Assembly (NCBI RefSeq): GCF_014596475.1
Contig: NZ_MECJ01000002.1
Span: 310,001 to 374,000 of the forward strand
Source of the DNA: Streptomyces sp. CBMA152
GTDB taxonomy: Bacteria > Actinomycetota > Actinomycetes > Streptomycetales > Streptomycetaceae
Length of the DNA: 64,000 bases
Direction: 5' to 3'
Made by a program: the position numbers and the translations under genes
In this document: positions 8,875-19,357 of the stretch, one piece after another
How the letters are laid out: each line of letters begins with the position of its first letter
How positions within the stretch are numbered: position 1 is the stretch's first letter
Notes under the pieces: model-generated
Seen by the model: the letters and a program-made list of their open reading frames with translations, nothing else
Databases searched by the model: none
What the model was told of the DNA's origin: nothing

Positions 8875-10047
8875 TCAGGGGTGTTGGAAGGTGACCTCGG
8901 GGTTCGCCGCTGACGGTCCGTCAAGCAGCGGTTGCGCGATGCCCTTCAATTGCAGATCGAAGAAGGCCGAGACGTAACCCCGTGTGATCTCCTCCGAGCG
9001 TTGCGCGGAGAGCACGCCCGGGTGCGGTCTACCCGCCGCCTCGCTCAGGACCGGCATGTCGGTGAAGCTGCCGTGGTCGGCACTGGCGACGGTCAGCCAG
9101 CGCTTCCAGCCGTTCAGGGCGGTCCAGCCGGCGTCCCAGGTCTCGTCCCGGCCCGGCGCCATGTAGTCCGCGCCGAGCATCAGGAAGGGGCGGCCGCCCA
9201 GACCGGCGGCGGGTATCCGCTCGAAGAACGTGCCGTCCAGGTTCACTCCGGCCCGCACCCGTCCGTCCTCGGCCATGGTCGCGGCGGCCGCGTCACCGCC
9301 GATGGAGTGGCCCGCCATACCGATCCGCTTCGGGTCGATCATGTGGGCCGCGCGCCAGGCCGGGTGGTGTCCGGTCAGCTGGTCGAGCACGAAGGAGCTG
9401 TCCTTCGCCCGGCTGCGTGCGACGGCCGGGGTGCCGCCCGGCGGAGGTACGTCGCAGATGACGCAGGTGGCGGTGTGCCCGTCGGGGAAGGTGATGCCGG
9501 GTGCCTCGTAGGTGTGGTCGACGAGCGCCACCACGTATCCGCGGCTCGCCAGCTCCTCCGAGAGACCGGTGAGCGTTGCCCGCGGGAATCCGAGGCCGGG
9601 CGAGAGCAGCACCAGCGGGAACCTGCCGGGCGCCGGGCGGGCGTCGGTGTGCGCCCAGGTGCGGGTCGCGGTCAGGACCTCGGGCGGGTAGCCGGAGCCC
9701 GGAGCCTTCTCGTCCAGGAACAGCTTGGCCTCCTCGGTGGTCATGTACGCGGCGGGTCCGCCCGATCCGGGGCGGGCGGGGTAGTACATCGACACCATCA
9801 ACTGCCGTGCGCCCGCCGCCGGGACCCAGGGGTCGGTGCGATGGGTGTCGACGAGGTGGAGCGTGCTGCGCCCGACCGCGTGCGGGCCCGTCGGACGGGG
9901 CAGCCGGGGCACGGCGAGCGTGCTGTGGGTGCCGGCGGAAGGTGCGGCGGCGAAGGTGGCCGGGGTCGCGGAGGCCACCCCGGCGACGGGCAGCGGCAGG
10001 ACGAGCGCGAGCGCGGCGGCCGCGGCGGTACGACGGATTCTGTTCAT
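8875..10047 (-). CDS. Exported alpha/beta hydrolase (PAF-acetylhydrolase / lipase-like)
   Basis: The 390-residue secreted enzyme has a signal peptide (AAAAALALVLPLPVAGVASA). The alpha/beta hydrolase fold has an oxyanion strand PLVLLSPGLG, nucleophile Ser248 in GMAGHSIGGDAAA, a DGTFF segment and a catalytic His candidate in SADHGSFTD. The pattern resembles the platelet-activating-factor acetylhydrolase group of Streptomyces lipases. ATG at 10047 starts the signal peptide; the open frame upstream to 10116 lacks one. An 18-bp perfect palindrome lies 36 bp upstream and may control it. Confidence 0.8.
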   Translation of the reverse strand: MNRIRRTAAAAALALVLPLPVAGVASATPATFAAAPSAGTHSTLAVPRLPRPTGPHAVGRSTLHLVDTHRTDPWVPAAGARQLMVSMYYPARPGSGGPAAYMTTEEAKLFLDEKAPGSGYPPEVLTATRTWAHTDARPAPGRFPLVLLSPGLGFPRATLTGLSEELASRGYVVALVDHTYEAPGITFPDGHTATCVICDVPPPGGTPAVARSRAKDSSFVLDQLTGHHPAWRAAHMIDPKRIGMAGHSIGGDAAAATMAEDGRVRAGVNLDGTFFERIPAAGLGGRPFLMLGADYMAPGRDETWDAGWTALNGWKRWLTVASADHGSFTDMPVLSEAAGRPHPGVLSAQRSEEITRGYVSAFFDLQLKGIAQPLLDGPSAANPEVTFQHP

Positions 10048-10451
10048 GCCCAGGACGCTAGGTTCCGAGCACATCTCCTGGCGTCCGCTCCGGAGCGGAC
10101 CATCGCGTCCCCTCACAGGTTTACGGAGTGTCCCCCTCTGGGTGGACGGCCGGGTGGATGGCAGGTGAACCTTCGGAAGTTCTCCCTATACGCAATTCCA
10201 CATACATATCGAAGGGCATTGTTTTAAGCCACCATCGGTCCCGAAGGGCACACTCGATTTGGAGCTGTGTCAACTGTGTTCCATGATGTGGACGAGCGTC
10301 GGTGGGGGATCGGCGCTGCCCGGGTGCGTGAAGTGCACGTATCCCGAGGAAAGTTGAACGGTGAAGCAGGCGGGTCTGGGGGCGACCCGGTCTGTTGGCT
10401 CGCCCATGCCCCGGCCTCTCTTTTCTTCACCTCTCTTTAGGAAAACGCCGC
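10048..10451. other. Divergent promoter region between hydrolase and the acyl-reductase operon
   Basis: A 404-bp stretch without a convincing gene. It holds the 18-bp palindrome on the hydrolase side, then an AT-richer island at about 10180-10235, then two direct copies of CGAAGGGCA (10210-10218 and 10242-10250) spaced 32 bp apart, about three helical turns. The right end provides the AGGAAA-like ribosome binding site for the ATG at 10452. This is the likely promoter of the five-gene plus-strand operon. Confidence 0.4.
10083..10100. promoter_or_regulatory. Perfect 18-bp palindrome upstream of the hydrolase gene
   Basis: GTCCGCTCCGGAGCGGAC is perfectly self-complementary and sits 36-53 bp upstream of the hydrolase start, where an operator for a dimeric regulator (for example TetR-type) would be. 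No regulator gene is adjacent, so the partner is unknown. Confidence 0.4.
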
Positions 10452-11723
10452 ATGCCCGTCCATCAGGTTTCGGACCTCATACGTTTCGCCCGTGACCACT
10501 CTCCTTTCTACGCGGATCTCTACGCGGACCTGCCGCCCGAGGTCGACCGCATCAGCGACCTTCCGGTGGTGGACCAGAGCGCTTTCTGGGCCGCCAACAC
10601 CCTGCACGACAACAGTGTTCTGACCGCTCCCCTCGGGGAAGCCGTCGTGTTCAAGACCGGTGGCACCACGGGTGCGCCGAAGTTCTCCTGCTACACCCGG
10701 GAGGAGTGGCAGGAGTTCGTGACCGCGTTCGGTGCCGGGCTCGTCGACGCGGGTCTGCGCCCCGGACACCGGGTGGCCGATCTCTTCTACGCCGGTGAGC
10801 TCTACGCCAGCTTCCTGTTCATCCTGGACTCGCTCGCGCACGCCCCCGTCGCCAACGTACGGCTGCCCATCGGCGGCGGTGCTCCGCTGGAGTCGACGGT
10901 CCCCACCCTTGAGGACTTCGCCGCACAGGTCGTGGCCGGTACCCCGACCACCCTGTGCCGCCTCGCCGAGCACCTGATCTCGCTCGACCGTCAACTGCCC
11001 GCCGTAGAGCTGCTGTTCTTCGGCGGTGAAGCACTCTTCGACGACCAGCGCCGTCTGCTCGCGGCCGCCTTCCCCAACGCCGAACCCCGCTCGCTCGGCT
11101 ACGCCAGCGTCGACGGCGGCCTCCTCGGCCGACCGGTTCCCGGCCCGGACCCGCGCACCCACCGCGCGTTCACCCCGCACACCGTCGTCGAGATCCTCGA
11201 CGACGAGACCGGCGAGCCGATCCGCGAGACCGGCCGGGCCGGACGCGTAGTCGTCACCCAGCTCTTCCGCCGCCTCATGCCCGTCATCCGCTACCCCGCA
11301 GGCGACCGCGCGGAGTGGACCGACGTCGAAGGCGGTGTCTTCCGCATCCTCGGCCGCGCCGAGGAAGGCGTGCGCGTGGGCCCCGTGTCGCTGTACGCGC
11401 AGGACGCCCAGGCCGCCGTCGCCGAGGCCGACACCGAGGGCCGCGTGATGGGCATGCAGCTCGTCGTACGCCGTTGGGAGGGCCGCGACGGACTCGTGCT
11501 GCGCCTGGCCACCGCCCCCGGCGACGACGACCCGGCCGACCTGGAGGTCCTTGCCAAGGCGGTCGTCACCGAGCTGAACGACGCCCGCCCGTTCTACCCC
11601 GACTGCGTCGCCGCCGGATTCGTCCACCCGCTCCACGTCGAATGGGCGCGCCACCGCGACCTCGTGGTCAACCCCCGCTCGGGCAAGCTCGTCCGCGTGA
11701 TCGACGAGAGGCCGACCGCATGA
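10452..11723 (+). CDS. PaaK-type adenylate-forming enzyme (phenylacetate-CoA ligase family)
   Basis: A 423-residue ANL-superfamily enzyme that should activate a carboxylic acid as an acyl-adenylate. The nucleotide loop is VVFKTGGTTGAPKFS (about residues 66-79). The family order RHSPFY-like start, LFYAGELYASF, ELLFFGGEALF and RYPAGDRAEW is clear and similar to PaaK and to EhpF of griseoluteic acid biosynthesis. The translation start is ATG 10452, preceded by an AGGAAA-like site. It is homologous to the C-terminal domain of the fusion protein encoded at 15305-17824, so the operon carries two PaaK-type domains. It overlaps the next gene by 4 bp. Its substrate is unknown. Confidence 0.82.
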   Translation: MPVHQVSDLIRFARDHSPFYADLYADLPPEVDRISDLPVVDQSAFWAANTLHDNSVLTAPLGEAVVFKTGGTTGAPKFSCYTREEWQEFVTAFGAGLVDAGLRPGHRVADLFYAGELYASFLFILDSLAHAPVANVRLPIGGGAPLESTVPTLEDFAAQVVAGTPTTLCRLAEHLISLDRQLPAVELLFFGGEALFDDQRRLLAAAFPNAEPRSLGYASVDGGLLGRPVPGPDPRTHRAFTPHTVVEILDDETGEPIRETGRAGRVVVTQLFRRLMPVIRYPAGDRAEWTDVEGGVFRILGRAEEGVRVGPVSLYAQDAQAAVAEADTEGRVMGMQLVVRRWEGRDGLVLRLATAPGDDDPADLEVLAKAVVTELNDARPFYPDCVAAGFVHPLHVEWARHRDLVVNPRSGKLVRVIDERPTA

Positions 11724-13021
11724 CCACCCCGACGACCCCCGACCGCCGCCTCCCGCTCGTCCTGCGCAACCGCGCCTTCGGAACGGTATGGCTGGGCCAG
11801 GTGTTCACCCAGGCCGCGGTGCGTATGTTCCAGGTGGGTATCTCCTGGTGGCTCATCGCGTACGCCGCGTCCGGCTCGGGCGGACTCGCGTCCGGGCTGT
11901 TCATGGCGGTCAGCACGGTGCCCGCCGTGGCGCTCGCGCCGCTGGTCGCCCGCACCATCGCCCGTTACGCCCACCGCTCGCTGCTGCGCGCCGCCGCAGG
12001 TGGTGCGGGAGCGATCGCGACTGTTCTGGCCGTCTGGGCCTGCGCGAGCGATCTGCCCATCGTGGCGGCGTACGCGGCGACCCTCGCCCTCGCCACCTGC
12101 CAGGCGTTCTTCGACCCCTGTCTGACCACGTCCGTGCCCGAGCTCGTGGACGACGAGGACATCGAGGCCGCGACCGGCTTCGAACTGTCCACCCAGTCCC
12201 TGGCGAGCCTCGGCGGTGCCCTGCTCGGCGCCCTCATCGTGGACAAGGCCGGTGTGGCCGGACTCGCCGTCGGCTGCGCCGCCGCGTACGCGACCGCCGC
12301 ACTGCTCATCGCGACCGTACGGTTCCGTACGGCCGATGACACCGCCGACGCCGGAGCGGACGCGACCGGGGGAGAGGCGCCGCAGCGGACGCTGCGTCAG
12401 ATCCTGGGCTCGCTGCCCTACGTACGCGCGATCCTGCTCTGCTTCGCCGCCGCCAACCTCTTCACCACCGCGGTCTTCGTCGTGATGCCGCTGTACACCG
12501 CCTCGGTGCTGCACGGCGACGGCAGCACGGTGGCGCTCCTGGAGGCGTCGCTCGGCGCGGGCACGCTCATCGGCTCGTTCACCGGCGCGCGGATACCCGG
12601 GCGGCCCACCGTGGTCGGCTCGATCTGCCTCGCCACGATGGCCGTCGTGCTCGCCGTGCCCGGCCTGGTCGCCGCGCGGCCCGTCATCGCCGGTTCCCTG
12701 CTGGTGACCGGTTGGTGTGTCGGTGTGATCGGCGTCCGCTTCGTGGCGCTGTTCCAGCGGCTCGTCCCGGCCGCCGACAAGCCCGCGTTCTTCGCCGTCA
12801 TGCAGGCCGTCCTCGGCGCCACCTTCCCGGTCGCCTCGCTGCTCTTCGGCCTCCTCGGCGACCATCTGTCCGCCCAGACGCTGTGCCTGATCCAGGCGGC
12901 GGGGCTGGTGCCCGCGGCCGCGTTCCTGGGTCTGCTGGGCGACAACCCGAAGGCGACGGACATGTCTGACGATTCGTCAACTGCTGCCCCGGAGCCGGTC
13001 ACCGTCGGAGGCGCCCGATGA
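11720..13021 (+). CDS. MFS transporter
   Basis: The 433-residue integral membrane protein has about 12 hydrophobic helices and the MFS-type N-terminus LVLRNRAFGTVWLGQVFTQA. A short charged C-terminus ends in the cytoplasm. It is probably a proton-driven exporter, by analogy with drug-efflux members of the family, for the product of this operon. The start ATG overlaps the upstream stop (ATGA), and the 3' end overlaps the GNAT gene the same way, so expression is tightly coupled. The substrate cannot be predicted. Confidence 0.85.
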   Translation: MTTPTTPDRRLPLVLRNRAFGTVWLGQVFTQAAVRMFQVGISWWLIAYAASGSGGLASGLFMAVSTVPAVALAPLVARTIARYAHRSLLRAAAGGAGAIATVLAVWACASDLPIVAAYAATLALATCQAFFDPCLTTSVPELVDDEDIEAATGFELSTQSLASLGGALLGALIVDKAGVAGLAVGCAAAYATAALLIATVRFRTADDTADAGADATGGEAPQRTLRQILGSLPYVRAILLCFAAANLFTTAVFVVMPLYTASVLHGDGSTVALLEASLGAGTLIGSFTGARIPGRPTVVGSICLATMAVVLAVPGLVAARPVIAGSLLVTGWCVGVIGVRFVALFQRLVPAADKPAFFAVMQAVLGATFPVASLLFGLLGDHLSAQTLCLIQAAGLVPAAAFLGLLGDNPKATDMSDDSSTAAPEPVTVGGAR

Positions 13022-14154
13022 CCGCCACCATCGAGCAGGCCACCCCCGCCGACATCGCCGACCTGCGCCAGCTCTACTACGCGGTGTACGGCCCGCACTA
13101 CCCCACCGCGCTGGGCACCGACCCCGCCGAGATGTCCCGGCTCATCCAGGACCCGCACACCCTCTGGCTCGTCGCCCGCTGCGCCCGCACCGGCGCGCTC
13201 GCCGGGTCGGCCGCGGTCCACGGCGAGCCCGGCAGCCGCATCGGCCGGCTCGAAGGGCTCGCCGTCCACCCCGACCAGCGCGGCTCGGGGCTCGCCGGAC
13301 AGCTCACCGAGGCCCTGTGCGCCCGTACCCTCGGGGCCGGGACGCTCGACTCGGTGTACGCCACGGTCCGCACGGTCAGCGCCGGACCCCAGCGTGTGGT
13401 GGCCCGCAACGGCTTCCGCCCGATGGGCATCCTGCCCAACGCCGTGGATCTCAGTAGCCGCGAAAGCCTCGCGCTCTACGCGCGTCACTCGCCCGGTGTC
13501 CTCGACCGGCGCGTCCCCGTCGCCGAGGTGCCCGCGTCGCTCGCGCCCCTGCTGCGTACGGTCGAGGGGAGCCTCGGCATCAGCTACGCGGACACCCGGC
13601 CCACCGCGCCGCAGCCCGTACCCGCCGGGTCCGCGCCGGCTCCGCTGGAGATCGTCGAGGCACCGGCGTTCGTGCGCCGCCACTTCCATGAGCGCTTCCC
13701 CGAACCCGGCCGCTGGTTCTACCCGTTGCACACCCCGAACATCCTGCTCACCCCGGACGACGGCGGCTTCGAGGTGTACGCGTACCTCAACCGCGTCGGC
13801 GGGTACTGCGCGTTGGTCACCGCCCACCCCGACCCGGCGTTCGCCGCGGGCTGGCTGGAGTCGGTCACCCGCACCCTCACCCGGGCCGGCGCCGGATACG
13901 TCGAGGCGCTGGTGCCGCTGGAACACCACGCCGCGCTGTCGGCGTTCGGTGCCCAGGGCTTCATCGCCGGGGCGCTGTATCCCGCGATGCGCCGGGACGG
14001 CGACGGCTTCCACGACTACGTGGTGATGTCCCGTACCACCGAGCACATCGACTTCCGCGGTGTGGTCGTCGACACACCGCTCCAACCCTTCCTCGATTCC
14101 TATGTGTCGGCCTGGGCGTCGACCTATCTGCCCTCCCGTGAGGTTGCCTCATGA
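13018..14154 (+). CDS. GNAT-family acyltransferase with a second GNAT-like half
   Basis: The 378-residue cytoplasmic protein has a clear N-terminal GNAT domain. The acyl-CoA pyrophosphate-binding segment reads LAVHPDQRGSGLAGQLTEAL (about residues 81-100) and is followed by the RNGFRPMG motif. Residues from about 210 onward form a second domain with weaker GNAT character (VEALVPLEHHAALSAFGAQG), so this may be a tandem-GNAT protein. It could acylate an amine or acyl carrier intermediate made by the neighbouring acid-activation enzymes. It overlaps both neighbours by ATGA. Substrate and acyl donor are unknown. Confidence 0.75.
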   Translation: MTATIEQATPADIADLRQLYYAVYGPHYPTALGTDPAEMSRLIQDPHTLWLVARCARTGALAGSAAVHGEPGSRIGRLEGLAVHPDQRGSGLAGQLTEALCARTLGAGTLDSVYATVRTVSAGPQRVVARNGFRPMGILPNAVDLSSRESLALYARHSPGVLDRRVPVAEVPASLAPLLRTVEGSLGISYADTRPTAPQPVPAGSAPAPLEIVEAPAFVRRHFHERFPEPGRWFYPLHTPNILLTPDDGGFEVYAYLNRVGGYCALVTAHPDPAFAAGWLESVTRTLTRAGAGYVEALVPLEHHAALSAFGAQGFIAGALYPAMRRDGDGFHDYVVMSRTTEHIDFRGVVVDTPLQPFLDSYVSAWASTYLPSREVAS

Positions 14155-15308
14155 CCCCCTCGAACCCCCATCTCGCGCCCGTGGACGTCCCGGACGCCGC
14201 GGCCCTGGCCCGGGTGCAGCAGCTCTGCGACCTGACCGAGCCGTACGCCTGCGGACCCGCCGAGGACGAGCTGTTCGCCGCCGCCATGGCGGAGTCCAAC
14301 GCCTGGCACCGCGAGCGGTCGCCGTTCTTCCGGAGCCTGTACGACGGCGAGCGCCAGGACACGCCGTACGACGCGCCCCTGGTGCACGCGAACTTCTTCA
14401 AGCGCCACGAAGTCCTGTCCATCCTCGAGGACGACGTCCATCTGCATCTGACCTCCTCCGGCACCACCGGGCAGAAGTCGCAGATGTTCTTCGACGAGTG
14501 GACCATCCGCTCCGCCCAGCGCATGGTCGCCCGTATCTTCGAGCGCAACGGCTGGATCACCCCGGACCAGCAGGTCAACTACCTGCTCTACAGCTACGAG
14601 CCCGCCCGCGACCTCAAACTGGGCACCGCGTTCACCGACAACTACCTGTGCGACTTCGCACCGGCCCGCGAGGTCGAGTACGCCCTGCGCGCCACCGGCA
14701 ACGGGCACGAGTTCGACCCCTTCGGCTGTGTCGCCGCGCTGCGCCGCTTCGCCGAGGACGACGCGCCCGTACGCATCCTCGGTTTCCCCGCCTTCCTCTG
14801 GTTCACCCTGGAGCGGATGCGCGCGATGGGTCTGCCGCCGCTCCAACTGCCCGAGGACTCCCTGATCATCCTCGGCGGCGGCTGGAAGGGCCACACCGAC
14901 CAGCAGATCGGCAAGCACGAGCTGTACGCCCGGGTCACCGAGCAACTGGGCATCCCCTCCGAGCGGATCCGCGACACCTTCGGCTCCGTCGAGCACTGCA
15001 TCCCGTACATCGAGTGCTCGCACCACAACCTCCACGCGCCCGTGTGGTCGCGGGTGTTCATCCGTTCCACGCGCACCCTCGAATCCCTCGGGTACGGCGA
15101 GCGCGGCTATCTGCACCTCGTGTCCCCGTACATCACCTCGGTACCGGCGCAGAGCGTCGTCATGGGTGACCTCGCCTCGCTCCACCCGGGTGAGGAGTGC
15201 GGCTGCGAACTGGACACCGACTGGTTCACCATCCACGGCCGCGCCGGGGTGAGCCGCAACAAGAGCTGTGCCGTGGCCGCCGCCGAACTGATGAAGGGAA
15301 TGTCATGA
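14151..15308 (+). CDS. LuxE-type acyl-protein synthetase
   Basis: The 385-residue enzyme belongs to the LuxE group. In bioluminescent bacteria LuxE adenylates a fatty acid, takes it onto a cysteine near its own C-terminus and hands it to the LuxC reductase. Visible features are the adenylation loop HLTSSGTTGQKSQMF (residues 99-113), the LuxE-typical LGFPAFLWFTLERM stretch, and several C-terminal cysteines including Cys373 in NKSCAVAAAEL, a candidate acyl-carrying residue. It sits immediately upstream of, and overlaps, the LuxC-type fusion gene, so the pair should form an acid-reducing unit. No luciferase (LuxAB) or LuxD thioesterase is nearby, so this is not a light-producing system. Confidence 0.85.
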   Translation: MTPSNPHLAPVDVPDAAALARVQQLCDLTEPYACGPAEDELFAAAMAESNAWHRERSPFFRSLYDGERQDTPYDAPLVHANFFKRHEVLSILEDDVHLHLTSSGTTGQKSQMFFDEWTIRSAQRMVARIFERNGWITPDQQVNYLLYSYEPARDLKLGTAFTDNYLCDFAPAREVEYALRATGNGHEFDPFGCVAALRRFAEDDAPVRILGFPAFLWFTLERMRAMGLPPLQLPEDSLIILGGGWKGHTDQQIGKHELYARVTEQLGIPSERIRDTFGSVEHCIPYIECSHHNLHAPVWSRVFIRSTRTLESLGYGERGYLHLVSPYITSVPAQSVVMGDLASLHPGEECGCELDTDWFTIHGRAGVSRNKSCAVAAAELMKGMS

Positions 15309-17824
15309 CCGAGGCAGAGACCGTGATCAACCACCATTACTGGCAGGGCACCTTCATCGGCGACGACGAGGCCGCCCGGCGCCTGGCCACGCTGCCCGCC
15401 ACCGTCGAGGCCGCGCTCGCCACCCCGCTGGACACCGAGACCGTCCTGGCCGCCTGCGACGCGCTCGCGGGCGCCCTGCGCGACCCCGGCCACCCCGTAC
15501 GGGAGCGGCTGGCCCCGCACCTGCCCGGCGGCGACGCGGAGGACACCGAGGAACTGCTCGCCGAACTCGCCGCGTTCCTCGGCCGCGACGCGCTCACCCG
15601 CAAGCTCCGCCGCGAGCTCGGCGGCACCGCCCCGCAGCGCCTCAGCCGCCCGGACGCCAAGGAGACGGTGTACGAGGCGTGGGCCCCGGTCGGTCTGGTC
15701 GCCCACATCGCCCCCGGCAACGCCGCCACCGTCGCGCCGCTCAGCCTGATCGAGGGACTGCTCGCGGGCAACGTCAACATCCTCAAGACCAGCAGCGCCG
15801 ACACCCTGCTCGCGCAGCATCTGCTCGCCGAACTCGCCGCGTTCGATACGAGCGGCGCCCTCGCCGAGCGGGTCATCGTGCTGCGGTTCTCCTCGTCGCG
15901 CGCGGAGTGGCTGCGCCTGATGTGCGCACCCGCCGACGCCGTCGCGGTGTGGGGCGGCGAGGCCGCCGTGGAGGGTGTGGCCGCGCACGTTCCGGCGGGC
16001 TGCCGTCTGGTGGAGTGGGGTCACAAGATCTCCTTCGCGTATCTGACGCGGGACGCATGGGCGGACGAGGCGACGCTGACCGCGCTGGCCCAGGACATCT
16101 GCGTCTTCGAGCAGCAGGCGTGCTCCAGCCCGCAGGTCGTCTACCTCGACACCGAGGACACGGGCGAGCTGCACGCCTTCGCCGACCGCCTCGCCGCCGC
16201 GCTGGCCGTCCAGCCCGCGCCCGTCGAGGACGAGCTCGACCCGGCCGAGTACGCCGAGCTCACCACCACCGAGCACCTCGCCCGCCTGGAGGAACACCTC
16301 GGCCTGACTCGCGTCCTGGCCGCCCCCGACGGCACCTGGCGCGTCATGGCCGACACGCGCTCGGCGCTCACCGCGTCCCCGCTGCACCGCAGCGTCTGGG
16401 TCAAGCCGCTGCCCCGCAAGAACGTCATCGCCACGCTGCGGCCCATGCGCCGCTATCTGCAGACCGCGGGCATCGCGGGCAGCCGCACCGACATCGCCGA
16501 GCTCTCCGCGGCGGTCCTGGCCGCCGGTGCCACCCGGGTCACCCCGGTGGGCGCCATGACCGCCGGCTATGTGGGCGAGCCGCACGACGGTGTGTACGCG
16601 TTGCAGCGTTACAGCCGCCGCGTCGCCGTCCAGGCCGACGCCCGCTTCGCCACCACCGCCTGCCTAGACGACCTCGCCCACCGGCCCGCGTTCCCGGCGC
16701 CCACCGGACCGCTGCTCGACAAGGCCGCCGTCCAGGAGCTCAACCGGGACGTCGAACGACGCGACGCCGAGCTGTACTTCCGCAGCGGCGGCAGCACCGG
16801 CACCCCCGCCCTGTCGCTCTTCAGCTACGACGACTACGACGCGCAGATGCATGCGGCCGCACGTGGTCTGCTCGCTGCGGGCTACGACCCGGCGAGCGAC
16901 CGCACCGCCAACCTCTTCTACTGCGGCGGTATGTACGGCGGTTTCATCAGCTTCTTCTCCATCCTCGAACGCCTCGGCGGCGTGCAGATGCCGATGGCCG
17001 CCGGATCCGACCACCGCGCCACCGCCGAGATGATCGTCGCGTACGAGGTCGACACCCTCTTCGGCATGCCCTCCTACCTGTGGCAGCTCCTGCACGAGGA
17101 AGCGGACCTGCTGCGCTCCTACGGCGGCATCCGCAAGATCTTCTACGGGGGTGAGCACTTCACCGAGGAACAGCGCCGCACCCTCACCGAGACGTTCGGC
17201 ATCGAGGTCGTCCGCTCCATCACATATGGCAGCACCGACCTCGGCCCGCTCGGCTACCAGTGCGTCGAGAGCGGCGGCAGCGTCCACCACCTGCACGCCG
17301 ATCTGCACACCCTGGAGATCGTCGCCGTCGACGCCGACCGTCCGGTGGCGCCGGGGGAGACCGGCAGGCTCGTCTTCACCACCCGGGCCCGCCGGGGCCA
17401 GCACCTCGACCGCTACGTCATCGGCGACCTCGGCCGCTTCCTGCCCGGCGACTGCCCCTGCGGCAACCGCGCCCCGCGCTTCGAACTCCTCGGCCGTCTC
17501 GGCGAAGTGATGCGCGTGGCAACGTATTTCCTCAACTACCGCCGGTTCGTGGCCATCGCCGAGGAACACCTGCGCTACAGCGGCGAGCTCCAGGCGGTCC
17601 TGACCAGCGGTCCCGCCCGGGAATGCCTCACCCTGCGGATGGAGAGCTCCAAGGCCCCGGACGCGGACGTGGCGCGCGACGCGTTTCTCGCCGCATACCC
17701 GGAGGCGCGCTCGGCCGTGGACGAGCGGCTGCTGGACTTCGCGGTCGAGATACTGGACGGAGCCGATCTGGACCGTACGGCGACGAGCGGGAAGCTGCGG
17801 GCGGTGGTGGACCGGAGGCGTTAG
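15305..17824 (+). CDS. LuxC-type acyl reductase fused to a PaaK-type adenylation domain
   Basis: The 839-residue two-domain protein is unusual. Residues 1 to about 445 are a LuxC-type NAD(P)H-dependent acyl-CoA/acyl-thioester reductase: PVGLVAHIAPGNAATVAP, the nucleotide-binding region VNILKTSSAD, and catalytic Cys273 in FEQQACSSPQ. Residues from about 455 to 839 are a PaaK/EhpF-like adenylate-forming domain with loop YFRSGGSTGTPALS, IFYGGEHFTEEQRR and YVIGDLGRF. One chain could thus activate an acid and reduce it to an aldehyde. Separate homologues of both activities (EhpF and EhpG) are known in griseoluteic acid biosynthesis. It ends directly against the stop codon of the convergent DAHP synthase gene. 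Confidence 0.82.
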   Translation: MTEAETVINHHYWQGTFIGDDEAARRLATLPATVEAALATPLDTETVLAACDALAGALRDPGHPVRERLAPHLPGGDAEDTEELLAELAAFLGRDALTRKLRRELGGTAPQRLSRPDAKETVYEAWAPVGLVAHIAPGNAATVAPLSLIEGLLAGNVNILKTSSADTLLAQHLLAELAAFDTSGALAERVIVLRFSSSRAEWLRLMCAPADAVAVWGGEAAVEGVAAHVPAGCRLVEWGHKISFAYLTRDAWADEATLTALAQDICVFEQQACSSPQVVYLDTEDTGELHAFADRLAAALAVQPAPVEDELDPAEYAELTTTEHLARLEEHLGLTRVLAAPDGTWRVMADTRSALTASPLHRSVWVKPLPRKNVIATLRPMRRYLQTAGIAGSRTDIAELSAAVLAAGATRVTPVGAMTAGYVGEPHDGVYALQRYSRRVAVQADARFATTACLDDLAHRPAFPAPTGPLLDKAAVQELNRDVERRDAELYFRSGGSTGTPALSLFSYDDYDAQMHAAARGLLAAGYDPASDRTANLFYCGGMYGGFISFFSILERLGGVQMPMAAGSDHRATAEMIVAYEVDTLFGMPSYLWQLLHEEADLLRSYGGIRKIFYGGEHFTEEQRRTLTETFGIEVVRSITYGSTDLGPLGYQCVESGGSVHHLHADLHTLEIVAVDADRPVAPGETGRLVFTTRARRGQHLDRYVIGDLGRFLPGDCPCGNRAPRFELLGRLGEVMRVATYFLNYRRFVAIAEEHLRYSGELQAVLTSGPARECLTLRMESSKAPDADVARDAFLAAYPEARSAVDERLLDFAVEILDGADLDRTATSGKLRAVVDRRR

Positions 17825-19357
<1,533 letters not shown>

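Noticed and set aside
14151-17824. Bioluminescence (lux) operon
   Set aside because: LuxE- and LuxC-type proteins are present, but there is no luciferase alpha or beta subunit, no LuxD and no LuxG.
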